A stretch of DNA of 64,000 nucleotides from Streptomyces sp. NRRL S-87 (lineage in GTDB: Bacteria > Actinomycetota > Actinomycetes > Streptomycetales > Streptomycetaceae): contig NZ_JOGB01000038.1 in the NCBI RefSeq assembly GCF_000719335.1, positions 1-64,000 on the forward strand, in the 5' to 3' direction. The notes beneath the pieces are model-generated. The model ran no database searches. It had not been told where the DNA came from and saw only the letters and a program-made list of their open reading frames with translations. Positions within the stretch are counted from its first letter, which is position 1. The number at the start of each line of letters is the position of its first letter. The position numbers and the translations under genes were made by a program. Of the stretch, positions 19,174 through 27,555 are shown piece by piece.

Positions 19174-20358
19174 TCATCCGGCCGCGGCGGAAGTGGAAGC
19201 TCCGCCTGTCGTGGCGAGCCTTCGCACGTCACGGGCGGTGTCGGTGACCCCCGCGAGGAAGCTCTGGGCCCTCGGCGAGGCCGCTCCGGCGAGCCAGCCG
19301 GGGTCGATGTCGCACACCGCGACGGTCACCCCGGTGCCGGCCAGTGCGTAGGGCAGGGTGTGGACGACCGTAGACGGAAAGCTGACGATCGTACGACCGA
19401 TGGGCCCGCGCCGGGCGATCAGCTCCAGCGGCAGGTCGGGCCGGACGATCTCCAGCCCGGTGGCCTCGCTGAGCGCCCGCAGCTTCTCGGCGCCCTCCCG
19501 GCGGTGCGCGAAGTAACGGGTGGCCCCGTGCACGGCCGCCAGCCGCCGGACCGCCTCGACGTACCGCTCGTGCGCGACCACGCCGGTCTCCACCAGCGAC
19601 GTGCCCACCAGGTCCGTGCCCGCGCACAGCCGCGGCGGCCCGAAGGCGGACCGGGTCCAGGCGAACTCGTTCGCGACCAGCTCCACCCCCTCCGGGGCGG
19701 TCACCGGCATCGCGCTGAACACGGTGACCCGGCGGCGGCCGGAGCGCCCCGGGGTGAACCGGCGCCGCGCCTGCGCGGACACCGGCGCGTACGCCAGCTC
19801 CTTGACCTTGCCGGGCAGGCCCTGCGCGCCCACCCGGTGCCAGCGCACCAGCCGCTCGCCCCGGGCGATCTGCCCGACGAACTCCATGGTCGCGGTGCCG
19901 TCGTCGACGACCACCAGCTCCCGGGCCCGTACGGAGGTCAGGAGGAGCTGGACGAACCGCGAGAACGGGTCGCCCACCACGAGCCGCTCGGCCCGGCGCA
20001 CCGCCCCGCGCAGCGAGCCGAGCGCCCGGAAGGGCGCCAGCGCCCCGCCGCGGGCCTCCTGCCACTGCACCGTGTGCCCCTCGTCGCGGGCCAGGGCGGC
20101 CATCCGCCGCAGCTGGCCGCGCGACATGGGGTCCACCGGCGGCAGCACGACGACGCGCAGGCCGGGCAGGGGCGCGGCGCGCCGGGTGCTGCCGCCGGCG
20201 GGCTGGGGGGGTACGCCGGGCAGCGGGGACCGCTCCCCCTGCCGGGCGGCGGCTCGTGCCCGGGATTCCGCGTGGGCCCACTCCAGGACGTTCAGGAGCT
20301 GGACCGGGCTCTCCACGAGGGCGAGCGTGCTCGCCTCGGCGGTCGCGTGCGCTGTCAC
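19174..20358 (-). CDS. Polysialyltransferase-family glycosyltransferase (first copy)
   Basis: 394 residues from GTG 20358, with AGGAG nine bases upstream. N-terminal LALVESPVQLLNVLEWA is typical of the alpha-2,8-polysialyltransferase family; VVVDDGTAT carries the D/E-D/E-G motif, and FPSTVVHTLPYAL is the C-terminal S/T-H-T-L-P region. The usual HP motif reads HR here (YFAHRRE). A Pro/Arg-rich insertion sits at about residues 35-65. It is the last gene of the operon after the NeuB and NeuA-like genes, so it probably polymerises the activated nonulosonic acid at the inner membrane face. Confidence 0.8.
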   Translation of the reverse strand: MTAHATAEASTLALVESPVQLLNVLEWAHAESRARAAARQGERSPLPGVPPQPAGGSTRRAAPLPGLRVVVLPPVDPMSRGQLRRMAALARDEGHTVQWQEARGGALAPFRALGSLRGAVRRAERLVVGDPFSRFVQLLLTSVRARELVVVDDGTATMEFVGQIARGERLVRWHRVGAQGLPGKVKELAYAPVSAQARRRFTPGRSGRRRVTVFSAMPVTAPEGVELVANEFAWTRSAFGPPRLCAGTDLVGTSLVETGVVAHERYVEAVRRLAAVHGATRYFAHRREGAEKLRALSEATGLEIVRPDLPLELIARRGPIGRTIVSFPSTVVHTLPYALAGTGVTVAVCDIDPGWLAGAASPRAQSFLAGVTDTARDVRRLATTGGASTSAAAG

Positions 20359-20420
20359 CGTGTTCTCCTGGTTGTGCTCGTGCTCCTGGTGCGGAGCGGG
20401 CCGGGTGCGGCGGGTGGGGG

Positions 20421-21335
20421 TCAGACGCCGGCGAGCTCGGCGACCTCGCCCTGGACGCGGCGCAGCTTCCTCATCGGGCCGAGCTCGGACGCGTAGACCT
20501 TCTTGACGCCGTCGCCGAGGGCGGTCTCGATGGTGCGGATGTCGCGGACCAGCCGGGCGAGGCCGCCCGGCTCGACGGAGGCGGCCTGGTCGGAGCCCCA
20601 CATCGCGCGGTCGAGCGTGATGTGGCGCTCGACGAAGCAGGCGCCGAGGGCGACGGCGGCGAGGGTGGTCTGCAGGCCGGTCTCGTGGCCGCTGTAGCCG
20701 ATCGGGACGTTCGGGTACTCCTCCATGAGCGTGTTGATCACGCGGAGGTTGAGCTCCTCGGCCTTGGCCGGGTACGTGGAAGTGGCGTGGCAGAGCAGGA
20801 TGTTGTCGCTGCCGAGGACCTCGACCGCGTGGCGGATCTGCTTCGGCGTGGACATGCCGGTGGAGAGGATGACGGTGCGGCCGGTGGCGCGCAGGGCGCG
20901 CAGCAGCTCGTCGTCGGTCAGCGAGGCGGAGGCCACCTTGTGGGCGGGCACGTCGAACTTCTCCAGGAAGGCGACGGACTCGACGTCCCAGGGGGAGGCG
21001 AACCACGCGATGCCGCGCTTCGCGCAGTGCTCGTCGATGGCGCGGTACTCGTCCTCGCCGAACTCGACGCGGTGCCGGTAGTCGATGTACGTCATGCGGC
21101 CCCAGGGGGTGTCGCGCTCGATCTCCCACTGGTCGCGCGGGGTGCAGACCTCGGGGGTCCGCTTCTGGAACTTGACGGCGTCGCAGCCCGCGTCGGCCGC
21201 GGCGTCGATCAGCGCGAAGGCGTTGCCGAGGTCGCCGTTGTGGTTGATGCCGATCTCGCCGACGACGTAGACGGGGCGGCCGGGTCCGGCGGTGTGCGGG
21301 CCGAGGGTGCGCAGACGGGCGGTGGAGGCGGTCAT
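20421..21335 (-). CDS. N-acetylneuraminate-synthase family protein (NeuB-like) without SAF domain
   Basis: 304 residues. The TIM-barrel catalytic domain is complete: EIGINHNGDLGNAFALID, DAVKFQKRTPE, FASPWDVESV, KVASASLTDDELL, ILSTGMS, LLCHATSTYP, IGYSGHETG and VERHITLDRAMWGSDQA. Family members condense phosphoenolpyruvate with a hexose derivative to make sialic or related nonulosonic acids. Usual NeuB proteins have ~340-350 residues with a C-terminal antifreeze-like (SAF) domain; here it is absent, so the acceptor may differ from N-acetylmannosamine, for example mannose giving Kdn. Sits between the NeuA-like and polysialyltransferase-like genes. Confidence 0.88.
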   Translation of the reverse strand: MTASTARLRTLGPHTAGPGRPVYVVGEIGINHNGDLGNAFALIDAAADAGCDAVKFQKRTPEVCTPRDQWEIERDTPWGRMTYIDYRHRVEFGEDEYRAIDEHCAKRGIAWFASPWDVESVAFLEKFDVPAHKVASASLTDDELLRALRATGRTVILSTGMSTPKQIRHAVEVLGSDNILLCHATSTYPAKAEELNLRVINTLMEEYPNVPIGYSGHETGLQTTLAAVALGACFVERHITLDRAMWGSDQAASVEPGGLARLVRDIRTIETALGDGVKKVYASELGPMRKLRRVQGEVAELAGV

Positions 21336-21449
21336 GGCAGATGACGTCCTTCGGTTTGGTACGGGGCGTGCTCAGGGGGTCGGTGGGTGTCTCGGGTCGG
21401 GGCGTGTCTCGGGTCGGGGCGTGCGGGGGCGGGCCCGGTTCGGGGCCGG

Positions 21450-22226
21450 TCAGGGCGCCGGGGTGCGGAGCGCCGGGGTGCGGGGCGCGGGCATGGCGTC
21501 CGGCGGGGGGTCGAGGAGCGGGGCCAGGGCGCGGGCCCGGTCCAGGTCGTGCGGGTCGTCGATCTCCAGCACGCGGGCCGGGTCGGTGCGGACGGGCACG
21601 ATGTGCCCGAAGAAGCGGTGCCGGGCCGTACGGAAGCCGGGGACGGACATCGCGTACGCGGCGCCGGTCTCCAGCAGGTCCTCGGGCCGGTCCTGGCGGC
21701 GCGGCCGGTGGGCCTCGTCGTGGTTGACGCCGTACCCGCTGCGGCCGGCCGGGGTGGCCGACTCGCGCCACAGGAAGCCGTGGAAGGGGGCGACGGTGAG
21801 CGCGCAGTCGGCGCCCCGGCGCACGACCGCGGCCGCCACCCCGTCGATCTCCTCGCTGGTCAGGAACGGGCTGGTGGCCTGGACGAGGAGGACCACGTCG
21901 GCCGGCCGCCCGTGCAGCGCCTCGTGGGCGTCGAGGGCGTGCAGCACCGCGGACTCGCTGGTGGCGGTGTCGCCGGAGAGTTCGGCCGGGCGGCTGACGA
22001 CCTCGGCGCCGGCTTCCCGGGCGGCGGCCGCGACGGCCGCGTCGTCGGTGGAGACGACCACGTCGGTGACCTCGGCGGCCGCCCGGCAGGCCCGCACGGC
22101 GCGGGCCACCAGCGGCAGTCCGCCGACGGGGGCGAGGTTCTTGGCCGGGACGCCCTTGGAACCGCCCCGGGCGGGGATCACGGCCAGGACGCGGGGGCTT
22201 CGGTCGGGGTGTGCGGGGGTGCTCAC
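21450..22226 (-). CDS. CMP-nonulosonate cytidylyltransferase (NeuA-like)
   Basis: 258 residues from GTG 22226, which overlaps the stop of the upstream glycosyltransferase (GTGA). N-terminal VIPARGGSKGVPAKNLAPVGG is the CTP-binding signature of NeuA/KdsB-type enzymes; later STDDAAVA and LVQATSPFLTSEEIDG fit the acylneuraminate cytidylyltransferase family. It should activate the NeuB product to its CMP form for the polymerase-like proteins. The C-terminus ends in a Pro/Ala/Arg-Thr tail. About 114 bases separate it from neuB-like. Confidence 0.85.
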   Translation of the reverse strand: MSTPAHPDRSPRVLAVIPARGGSKGVPAKNLAPVGGLPLVARAVRACRAAAEVTDVVVSTDDAAVAAAAREAGAEVVSRPAELSGDTATSESAVLHALDAHEALHGRPADVVLLVQATSPFLTSEEIDGVAAAVVRRGADCALTVAPFHGFLWRESATPAGRSGYGVNHDEAHRPRRQDRPEDLLETGAAYAMSVPGFRTARHRFFGHIVPVRTDPARVLEIDDPHDLDRARALAPLLDPPPDAMPAPRTPALRTPAP

Positions 22227-23557
22227 AGGTCTCCCATCCGCCGGATGACGGGGGCCACGCGCTGGACGCCCTGCCGGTAGGCGCCGCGGGCGGCGTCGCG
22301 CAGCCAGGAGCGGGCGGCGCGCCGCAGCCGGGACTCCCCGGTGGCGGGCCGGACCGCGCCGGGCAGCGGGCGCCCGTCGGTGCCGAGGTGCTGGCGGGCG
22401 AGGATGCCCGGCAGGTAGCCGGGGGCGGTGGCGCACGTGTAGTAGGGGGCGGGGGCGGGCAGTTCGGGGAGCGCGGCCAGGGCTGCGAGCCGCTCGCGCG
22501 CGGTGTCGAAGGCCCGCTCGTACGGCCCGTCGGCGGCCACGCCCTGACGGGCCAACCAGTCGGGGTCGGGCTTCGGGCGGTGGCCCTCGTCGAGCTGGTC
22601 CCAGCTGGCGAGGCAGCCGGAGCCGACGAAGTGGTGGTTGCCGAGGGCCTCGCGGACGCCGAGGTCGGTGAGGACGGCGGTGGGGACGCCCCGGTGCAGC
22701 GACTCGAGCGCGGCCGTCGAACTGACGGTGACGAGCAGGTCGGTGCGGTCCAGGACCTCGCCCATGTTCCCGTACACCAGGCGGAGGTTGGCCGTGGTCC
22801 CGGGGAGCTTCTCCACGAGCTTCTGGTACGGCAGCTCTTCGAGGTGTGTGGTGTGTTCGCCGGGCTTGGAGCGCAGCTTGAGCAGCACCTCGCGGTCCGG
22901 GTGCCGGCGGGCGTGCTCGACGGCCCGGCGCAGCAGGTACGTGCGGTCGGCGCGGCTCTCCGGGACGGAGGGCTGGGCGGCGAACACGACGGTGTACGGG
23001 CGGTCGCCGGCGGCGTCGTACGGGGCGCCGCCCAGGAAGGGCAGGGCGGTCTCGGTGACGGCGGCCGCGTCGGCGCCCACTCCCTCGTACACGGCGCGGA
23101 ACCGGTCGGCGTCGTGGCGGGAGTTGGCGAGGACGAGGTCGGCTCCGTGGCGCAGGAGCAGTCCGTCGGCGAGCTTCTCGTACACGACGCCGACGTAGCC
23201 GGTGACGAGGACGGGGCGCTCACCCGGCTCGGGCCACAGGGCGCGGGCGCCGTGCAGCACCGCCTGGACCGCGCCGCCGACGAGGGCGAGGACGACCACG
23301 TCGTACGGTTCGCGCTCCAGCTCCGCGAGGAACTCGGGGCACGTCACCTCGGTCAACCGGTCGGCCCGGACGCCCACTTCACCGAGCTGGCGCGGGGTCG
23401 GGGTGGCCCGGCCGCGCAGCAGGAAACCGGTGAGGTGGAGGTCGGGGGCGAGGCGGTGCGCGGTGAGTGCGCCCCATTTCCATCGCGTGTCGGAATCGGC
23501 GAGTACGGCGACCCGCGTCTTTCCGCGGGGGCTTTCGCCACTGGTCCTTGCTGGCAC
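22223..23557 (-). CDS. Putative glycosyltransferase (DUF6716-like)
   Basis: About 444 residues from GTG 23557 (TTG 23596 is an alternative). It has an N-terminal Rossmann-like half (VAVLADSDTRWKWGALTAHRL, VVVLALVGGAVQAVLHGA) and a C-terminal half with LLKLRSKPGEHTTHLEELPY and LVTVSSTAALESLHRGVPTAVLTDLGV, the pattern of GT-B enzymes with a nucleotide-sugar pocket. I recall the name DUF6716 for this actinobacterial family but have not checked. First gene of the leftward nonulosonate operon. Confidence 0.7.
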   Translation of the reverse strand: MPARTSGESPRGKTRVAVLADSDTRWKWGALTAHRLAPDLHLTGFLLRGRATPTPRQLGEVGVRADRLTEVTCPEFLAELEREPYDVVVLALVGGAVQAVLHGARALWPEPGERPVLVTGYVGVVYEKLADGLLLRHGADLVLANSRHDADRFRAVYEGVGADAAAVTETALPFLGGAPYDAAGDRPYTVVFAAQPSVPESRADRTYLLRRAVEHARRHPDREVLLKLRSKPGEHTTHLEELPYQKLVEKLPGTTANLRLVYGNMGEVLDRTDLLVTVSSTAALESLHRGVPTAVLTDLGVREALGNHHFVGSGCLASWDQLDEGHRPKPDPDWLARQGVAADGPYERAFDTARERLAALAALPELPAPAPYYTCATAPGYLPGILARQHLGTDGRPLPGAVRPATGESRLRRAARSWLRDAARGAYRQGVQRVAPVIRRMGDL

Positions 23558-23752
23558 GTCGGTGAAGCTATGCGGGAATTCCGGTGATCGGCCCAACTGA
23601 CCGACAACAGGGGGTTAACAGCCCGCCGACACGATGCGAATACGATCGCGGCGGCCCCGGAATTACCGGCAGCCCGACCGGGTTAACCATCCTGCCATTC
23701 TTCGTTCACGTGCAGTCCCCGCCCGGTCCATGGTGAATGCCGCGCCACGTCC

Positions 23753-23765
23753 TAGTGTCGGGCAG
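23753..23765 (+). promoter_or_regulatory. Leaderless promoter for the rightward glycosyltransferase operon
   Basis: TAGTGT followed by seven bases and then GTG, with no ribosome-binding site; transcription would begin at or next to the start codon. A matching -35 is not obvious. The 208-base divergent region 23558-23765 must also carry the promoter for the leftward operon. Confidence 0.55.
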
Positions 23766-24746
23766 GTGGTCAAGCTCTCCGTCGTCGTGCCGTTCTACAA
23801 CGTGCAGACATATGCGCCAGACGCCCTGCGAAGCCTCCGCGCGAACGCGCGGGACGACTTCGAGTTCGTCCTCGTGGACGACCGGTCGACCGACGGGACG
23901 CCGGAGCTCCTGGAGCGGGCGGCCCGGGAGCTGCCCGGGGCGGTGTTCATCCGGCACGAGGAGAACGGCGGGCTGGCCACCGCCCGCAACACGGGGCTGG
24001 ACGCGGCCCGCGGCGAGTACCTGACGTTCATGGACGGGGACGACTGGCTGGCACCCGGCCATTTGGCCGGCGTCCTGGCCGAAATAGAGGCCCTGGGCTG
24101 CGACTTCGTCCGCGTCGACCACGTCCGGTCGACCGGCCGGAACCGGCTGGTGCAGCGCGTGCCGCACGGCCCGCAGGGCGAGGTGTCGGTGCCGCGGGAG
24201 GCGATCCTGCCGGCCGACCGCTCGACCTCGGTGGACTACCCCTACGCCTGGGCGGGGATGTACCACCGGCGGCTGAAGGACCGGGGGCTGCTGCACTTCA
24301 CGGACGGTCTGCGGACGGCCGAGGACCGGCCGTGGATCTGGCGGCTGCACCGGGAGGCGGAGTCGTTCGCGGCCGTCGGCCGGGCCGGGATCTTCTACCG
24401 GCGCGGAGTGGCGACGTCACTCACGCAGATCGGCGACGTGCGGCAGCTGGATTTCGTCCGGGCATTCGATCAAGTCGTGTCCGAAACGGCTGCGGACCGC
24501 GACGCCGATCTCCTCCTCCCCAAGGCCGTTCGCACATATTGCGCAATTATTTCGCACCATATGGGTTCCATCGAAAGGTTCGAACCGGCCGTGGCCAGAA
24601 AACTCCGTGCGATGAGCGCGGCCGCGCTGAGGCGAATGCCCCAGGACGTTCTCGACGATGCGCTCGATTCCATGGACGTGCCCCGTGCGGTGCTGCTGCG
24701 CCGACTCCGTCGGCGTGCCTCGGTGGGCGCGGGGGTGGGTGCGTGA
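23766..24746 (+). CDS. Glycosyltransferase family 2
   Basis: 326 residues from the GTG at 23766 (apparently leaderless). GT-A motifs are clear: LSVVVPFYNVQTY, EFVLVDDRSTDGT, NGGLATARNTGLDAARGEYLTFMDGDDWL with the DxD-type metal site. Such enzymes transfer a sugar from a nucleotide sugar to a growing polymer at the cytoplasmic membrane. First of three overlapping genes (GT2, polysialyltransferase-like, acyltransferase), divergent from the NeuAB operon; this suggests a branch or repeat-unit sugar of the same polymer. Confidence 0.85.
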   Translation: MVKLSVVVPFYNVQTYAPDALRSLRANARDDFEFVLVDDRSTDGTPELLERAARELPGAVFIRHEENGGLATARNTGLDAARGEYLTFMDGDDWLAPGHLAGVLAEIEALGCDFVRVDHVRSTGRNRLVQRVPHGPQGEVSVPREAILPADRSTSVDYPYAWAGMYHRRLKDRGLLHFTDGLRTAEDRPWIWRLHREAESFAAVGRAGIFYRRGVATSLTQIGDVRQLDFVRAFDQVVSETAADRDADLLLPKAVRTYCAIISHHMGSIERFEPAVARKLRAMSAAALRRMPQDVLDDALDSMDVPRAVLLRRLRRRASVGAGVGA

Positions 24747-26119
24747 ATTCCGCCCGCGCGACCCGTACGACGCAGGTCTTCCTGGCCTCGACCCTGTACG
24801 GCGCGGCCACCCTGGCCGCCGCCCTCGACGCCGGCCGCTTCCCGGCCGCCGACCGGCGCGTCCTGCTGGTCAGCAACAACGCCGCGGTGCCCGAGACCAC
24901 CCCGGGACCGGCCGCCACGCCGGGTTTCGCGCTGCTGGCCGCCCGCTTCGACGACGTACTGGACTGGAACGCCACCATCGAGCCGCTCCACCCCAGCGGC
25001 TGGCTGCCCCGCCCCGACGACGTCCCCCTGTGGGAGCGGCAGCTGCGCGCCCTGTGGGAGCTGGGCGAGGACCGGGTCGAGCTGGTCGTGGAGTCCCTCC
25101 AGGTCGCGCCCGCGCAGGCACTGGTGCAGCTGTTCCCGGGCTCCCCGATCGACGTGTACGCCGACGGGCTGATGAGCTACGGACCGACCCGCAGCAAGCT
25201 GGACCCGCAGATCGGCGGCCGGGTGCGGCGACTGCTGCACCTGGACCTCGTACCGGGGCTGGAACCGCTGCTGCTCACCGAGTTCGGGGTGCCGGCGGAG
25301 CTGGTGCCGGCCGAGTCGTTCCTGAAGGTGCTCGCCGAACTCGCCGAAGAGGCCCCGGCCTCCCCCGCCGCCGCGGGCGGGGCGCTGCTGCTGGGCCAGT
25401 ACCTGTCGGCGCTCGAACTGATCAGCCCGCAGGAAGAGGAGGAGCTGCACGTCCGGATGGTCCGCGGCGCACATGCGCTCGGCCACCGCGACCTGGTCTT
25501 CAAGCCCCACCCCAGCGCCCCGGCGCGCTGGTCGCGGCGGGTGGAGGAGGAGGCCGAGCGGCTCGGGGCGGCGCTGACGGTGGTCGACACCCCGGTGCTG
25601 GCCGAGACGCTGTACCAGCGGGCCCGGCCCGCCCTCGTGGTGGGCTGCTTCTCCACCGGTCTGCTGACCGCCGCCACCCTGTACGGGATCCCCGCCGCGC
25701 GCACGGGCACCGGCCCGCTGCTCGACCGGCTGGCCCCGTACCAGAACAGCAACCGGGTGCCGCTGACCCTGGTCGACGCGCTGCTGCCGGAGCTGGAGGA
25801 CGCGGCGGCGGTCGGCGCCTGGGCCCCGCCCACCGCCGAGCGGATGCCGGCGGAGCTGTCCGGACTGGTCACGGCGGTCGGGTACGCGATGCAGTCGCAG
25901 ATCCTGGCGGCACGGCGGCCGGACGCCGAGCGCTACCTGGCGGCGCACCTCGACGAGCGCACCTGGCGGTACTTCAAGCGACGGCGGCTGACCGCGCTCG
26001 GCCTGCCCGGCGCGGTGCCCTCGCAGCTCGCCTTCCTGCCGCGCAGCCCCGCGGTGCGGCGGGTGGTCCGGCGCGTGAAGCACCTGCGGCGGTCGGTCCG
26101 GCGCACGGCGGCGGGGTGA
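24743..26119 (+). CDS. Polysialyltransferase-family glycosyltransferase (second copy)
   Basis: 458 residues, GTG start overlapping the GT2 stop (GTGA). N-terminal TTQVFLASTLYGAATLAAALDAG, then VYADGLMSYGP (position of the D/E-D/E-G motif, here Ala-Asp-Gly), VFKPHPSAP (conserved HP motif) and VGCFSTGLLTAATLYGIPAA near the C-terminus. It retains the HP motif that the first copy lacks, while the first has the better DDG motif. The two may be an initiating and an extending enzyme, or may add different linkages. Confidence 0.8.
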   Translation: MNSARATRTTQVFLASTLYGAATLAAALDAGRFPAADRRVLLVSNNAAVPETTPGPAATPGFALLAARFDDVLDWNATIEPLHPSGWLPRPDDVPLWERQLRALWELGEDRVELVVESLQVAPAQALVQLFPGSPIDVYADGLMSYGPTRSKLDPQIGGRVRRLLHLDLVPGLEPLLLTEFGVPAELVPAESFLKVLAELAEEAPASPAAAGGALLLGQYLSALELISPQEEEELHVRMVRGAHALGHRDLVFKPHPSAPARWSRRVEEEAERLGAALTVVDTPVLAETLYQRARPALVVGCFSTGLLTAATLYGIPAARTGTGPLLDRLAPYQNSNRVPLTLVDALLPELEDAAAVGAWAPPTAERMPAELSGLVTAVGYAMQSQILAARRPDAERYLAAHLDERTWRYFKRRRLTALGLPGAVPSQLAFLPRSPAVRRVVRRVKHLRRSVRRTAAG

Positions 26120-27339
26120 CGGCCGGGATGGCGGCCGGGGGGACGGCGGAGACGGCTCCGGGAACGGCGGAGACGGCTCCGGGGACGGCGTCGGGGACGG
26201 CTCCGGGGACGGCGTCGGGGACGGTCACGGACGCGGCTGGGTCCGCGGCGGAGCTGCCCCCGCCCCGGGTGTCCTCGGGGCGCGCCCCGGGGGCCGGGTC
26301 CCGGCTCCGCGCCCTGGACGGGCTGCGGCTGGTCGCGGCCCTGATGGTGGCCGGCTACCACTACGGCGGGCGGGACGGGGAGATCGCCCGCTCCTGGGGC
26401 GCCTCGCCCCGGGAGCTGTTCCCGGCGGCCTCGCCGTGGCTGGCGTACGGGTGCCTGGGCGTGCAGGTCTTCTTCGTGATCAGCGGGTTCGTGATCTGCA
26501 TGAGCGCATGGGGGCGCCCGCTGCGCGCCTTCTTCGCCTCGCGGGTGGCCCGCCTCTACCCGGCGTACTGGGCCGCGATCGCACTCGTCACGCTGGTGTT
26601 CGCGCTGCCCTGGCTGCCGTACAGGGCCCTGGGGCTGAGCGACGCCCTGGTGAACCTCACCATGCTCCAGCAGCCGCTCGGCGCGCCCCGGGTGCTCGGG
26701 GTGTGCTGGACCCTGTGGGCGGAACTGCGCTTCTACGCCCTCTTCGCGCTGTTCGTGGTCCTCCCCGGCGGGGGGCGGCGGCGGACGCTGCTCTTCTGCG
26801 GGGGCTGGACGGTGGCGGCGGCCCTCGCGGACGCGGCGGACCAGCCGTTCCTGACGCAGGCGCTGATGCCGGAGTACGCGCCGTTCTTCATCGGCGGGAT
26901 CGGCCTCTACCTCGTGCACCGCGACCGGCGGGACGTGCTCGCCTGGGGCGTCGCGGCAACGGGCTGGCTGATCGGCCAGCACAACGCGGTGGCCGGCCTG
27001 TGGCACGCCCCCGACCCGCGGTTCTTCTCGTACCGCAGCGCGGCGGTGATCGTCGCCGTGGTGACCGCCGGCTTCGCGGCCGTGGCGCTGATCGCGGTGG
27101 GCCGCACGCACAGGGCGAACTGGCGCTGGCTCACCGTCGCGGGCGCCCTGACGTACCCCTTCTACCTGGTGCACGAGCACCTGGGCTGGGCCGTCATCCG
27201 CGTCCTGCGCCGGTCCCTGCACCTCCCGGCGCCCGCCGTCTTCGCCGCCACGCTCGCCCTGATGCTGGCCCTGGCCTGGCTCCTGCACCGCTACGTCGAA
27301 CGCCCCCTGACCCCGCGCGTGCGCAAGGGCCTGGGCTGA
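26116..27339 (+). CDS. Acyltransferase 3 family membrane protein
   Basis: 407 residues, GTG start overlapping the previous stop (GTGA). A 60-residue repetitive Ala/Gly/Thr-rich cytoplasmic N-terminus precedes LRALDGLRLVAALMVAGYHY with the conserved His, then about ten membrane helices including GVQVFFVISGFVI and a late LVHEHLGW. This family O-acetylates or otherwise acylates surface sugars. Its coupling to the glycosyltransferases suggests it decorates the nonulosonate polymer. Confidence 0.88.
   Translation: MTAGMAAGGTAETAPGTAETAPGTASGTAPGTASGTVTDAAGSAAELPPPRVSSGRAPGAGSRLRALDGLRLVAALMVAGYHYGGRDGEIARSWGASPRELFPAASPWLAYGCLGVQVFFVISGFVICMSAWGRPLRAFFASRVARLYPAYWAAIALVTLVFALPWLPYRALGLSDALVNLTMLQQPLGAPRVLGVCWTLWAELRFYALFALFVVLPGGGRRRTLLFCGGWTVAAALADAADQPFLTQALMPEYAPFFIGGIGLYLVHRDRRDVLAWGVAATGWLIGQHNAVAGLWHAPDPRFFSYRSAAVIVAVVTAGFAAVALIAVGRTHRANWRWLTVAGALTYPFYLVHEHLGWAVIRVLRRSLHLPAPAVFAATLALMLALAWLLHRYVERPLTPRVRKGLG
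26141..26228 (+). repeat. In-frame tandem repeats in the acyltransferase N-terminus
   Basis: Two 21-bp units GGACGGCGGAGACGGCTCCG-like are followed by two 30-bp units built of GGGGACGGCGTC and GGGGACGGCTCC, encoding AETAPGT and ASGTAPGT-type repeats. Confidence 0.8.
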
Positions 27340-27347
27340 CCTGGGCC

Positions 27348-27555
27348 TCAGGTGCTCTCGGCAGCACCGTCGAGCAAGCGGTCGACCAGCAGCTCAACGC
27401 TCACGCCCCGCGTCTCGGGCGGGGAGACGGTCATGCCCCGCTTGAACACCTCGCGCGATGCGTACACACCGCTGCGCGGACGTGTGCACAGCAGGACCTC
27501 CTCGTGCCGACGATCGGCAATCAGGTACACGGGAATGCCCGCCTGGGACCGAGCT
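27348..27555 (-). pseudogene. C-terminal remnant of a Uma2-family (DUF820) endonuclease gene
   Basis: The minus strand reads through about 68 codons without a proper start and ends with a TGA at 27348-27350. The product contains GIPVYLIADRRHEEVLL and then a C-terminal part like the end of the intact Uma2 gene at 30904-31512 ([17 protein letters not shown]). The N-terminal two-thirds, including the PD and E/K catalytic residues, is missing; the fragment begins directly beside the LysE stop codon. This looks like a deletion remnant rather than a short functional gene. Confidence 0.7.

Noticed and set aside
19174..23223. Single 1349-codon frame across the polysialyltransferase, NeuB and NeuA region
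   Set aside because: Only its last third is a real protein; the rest is out-of-frame reading of neuB, neuA and the glycosyltransferase, as commonly happens at high GC.
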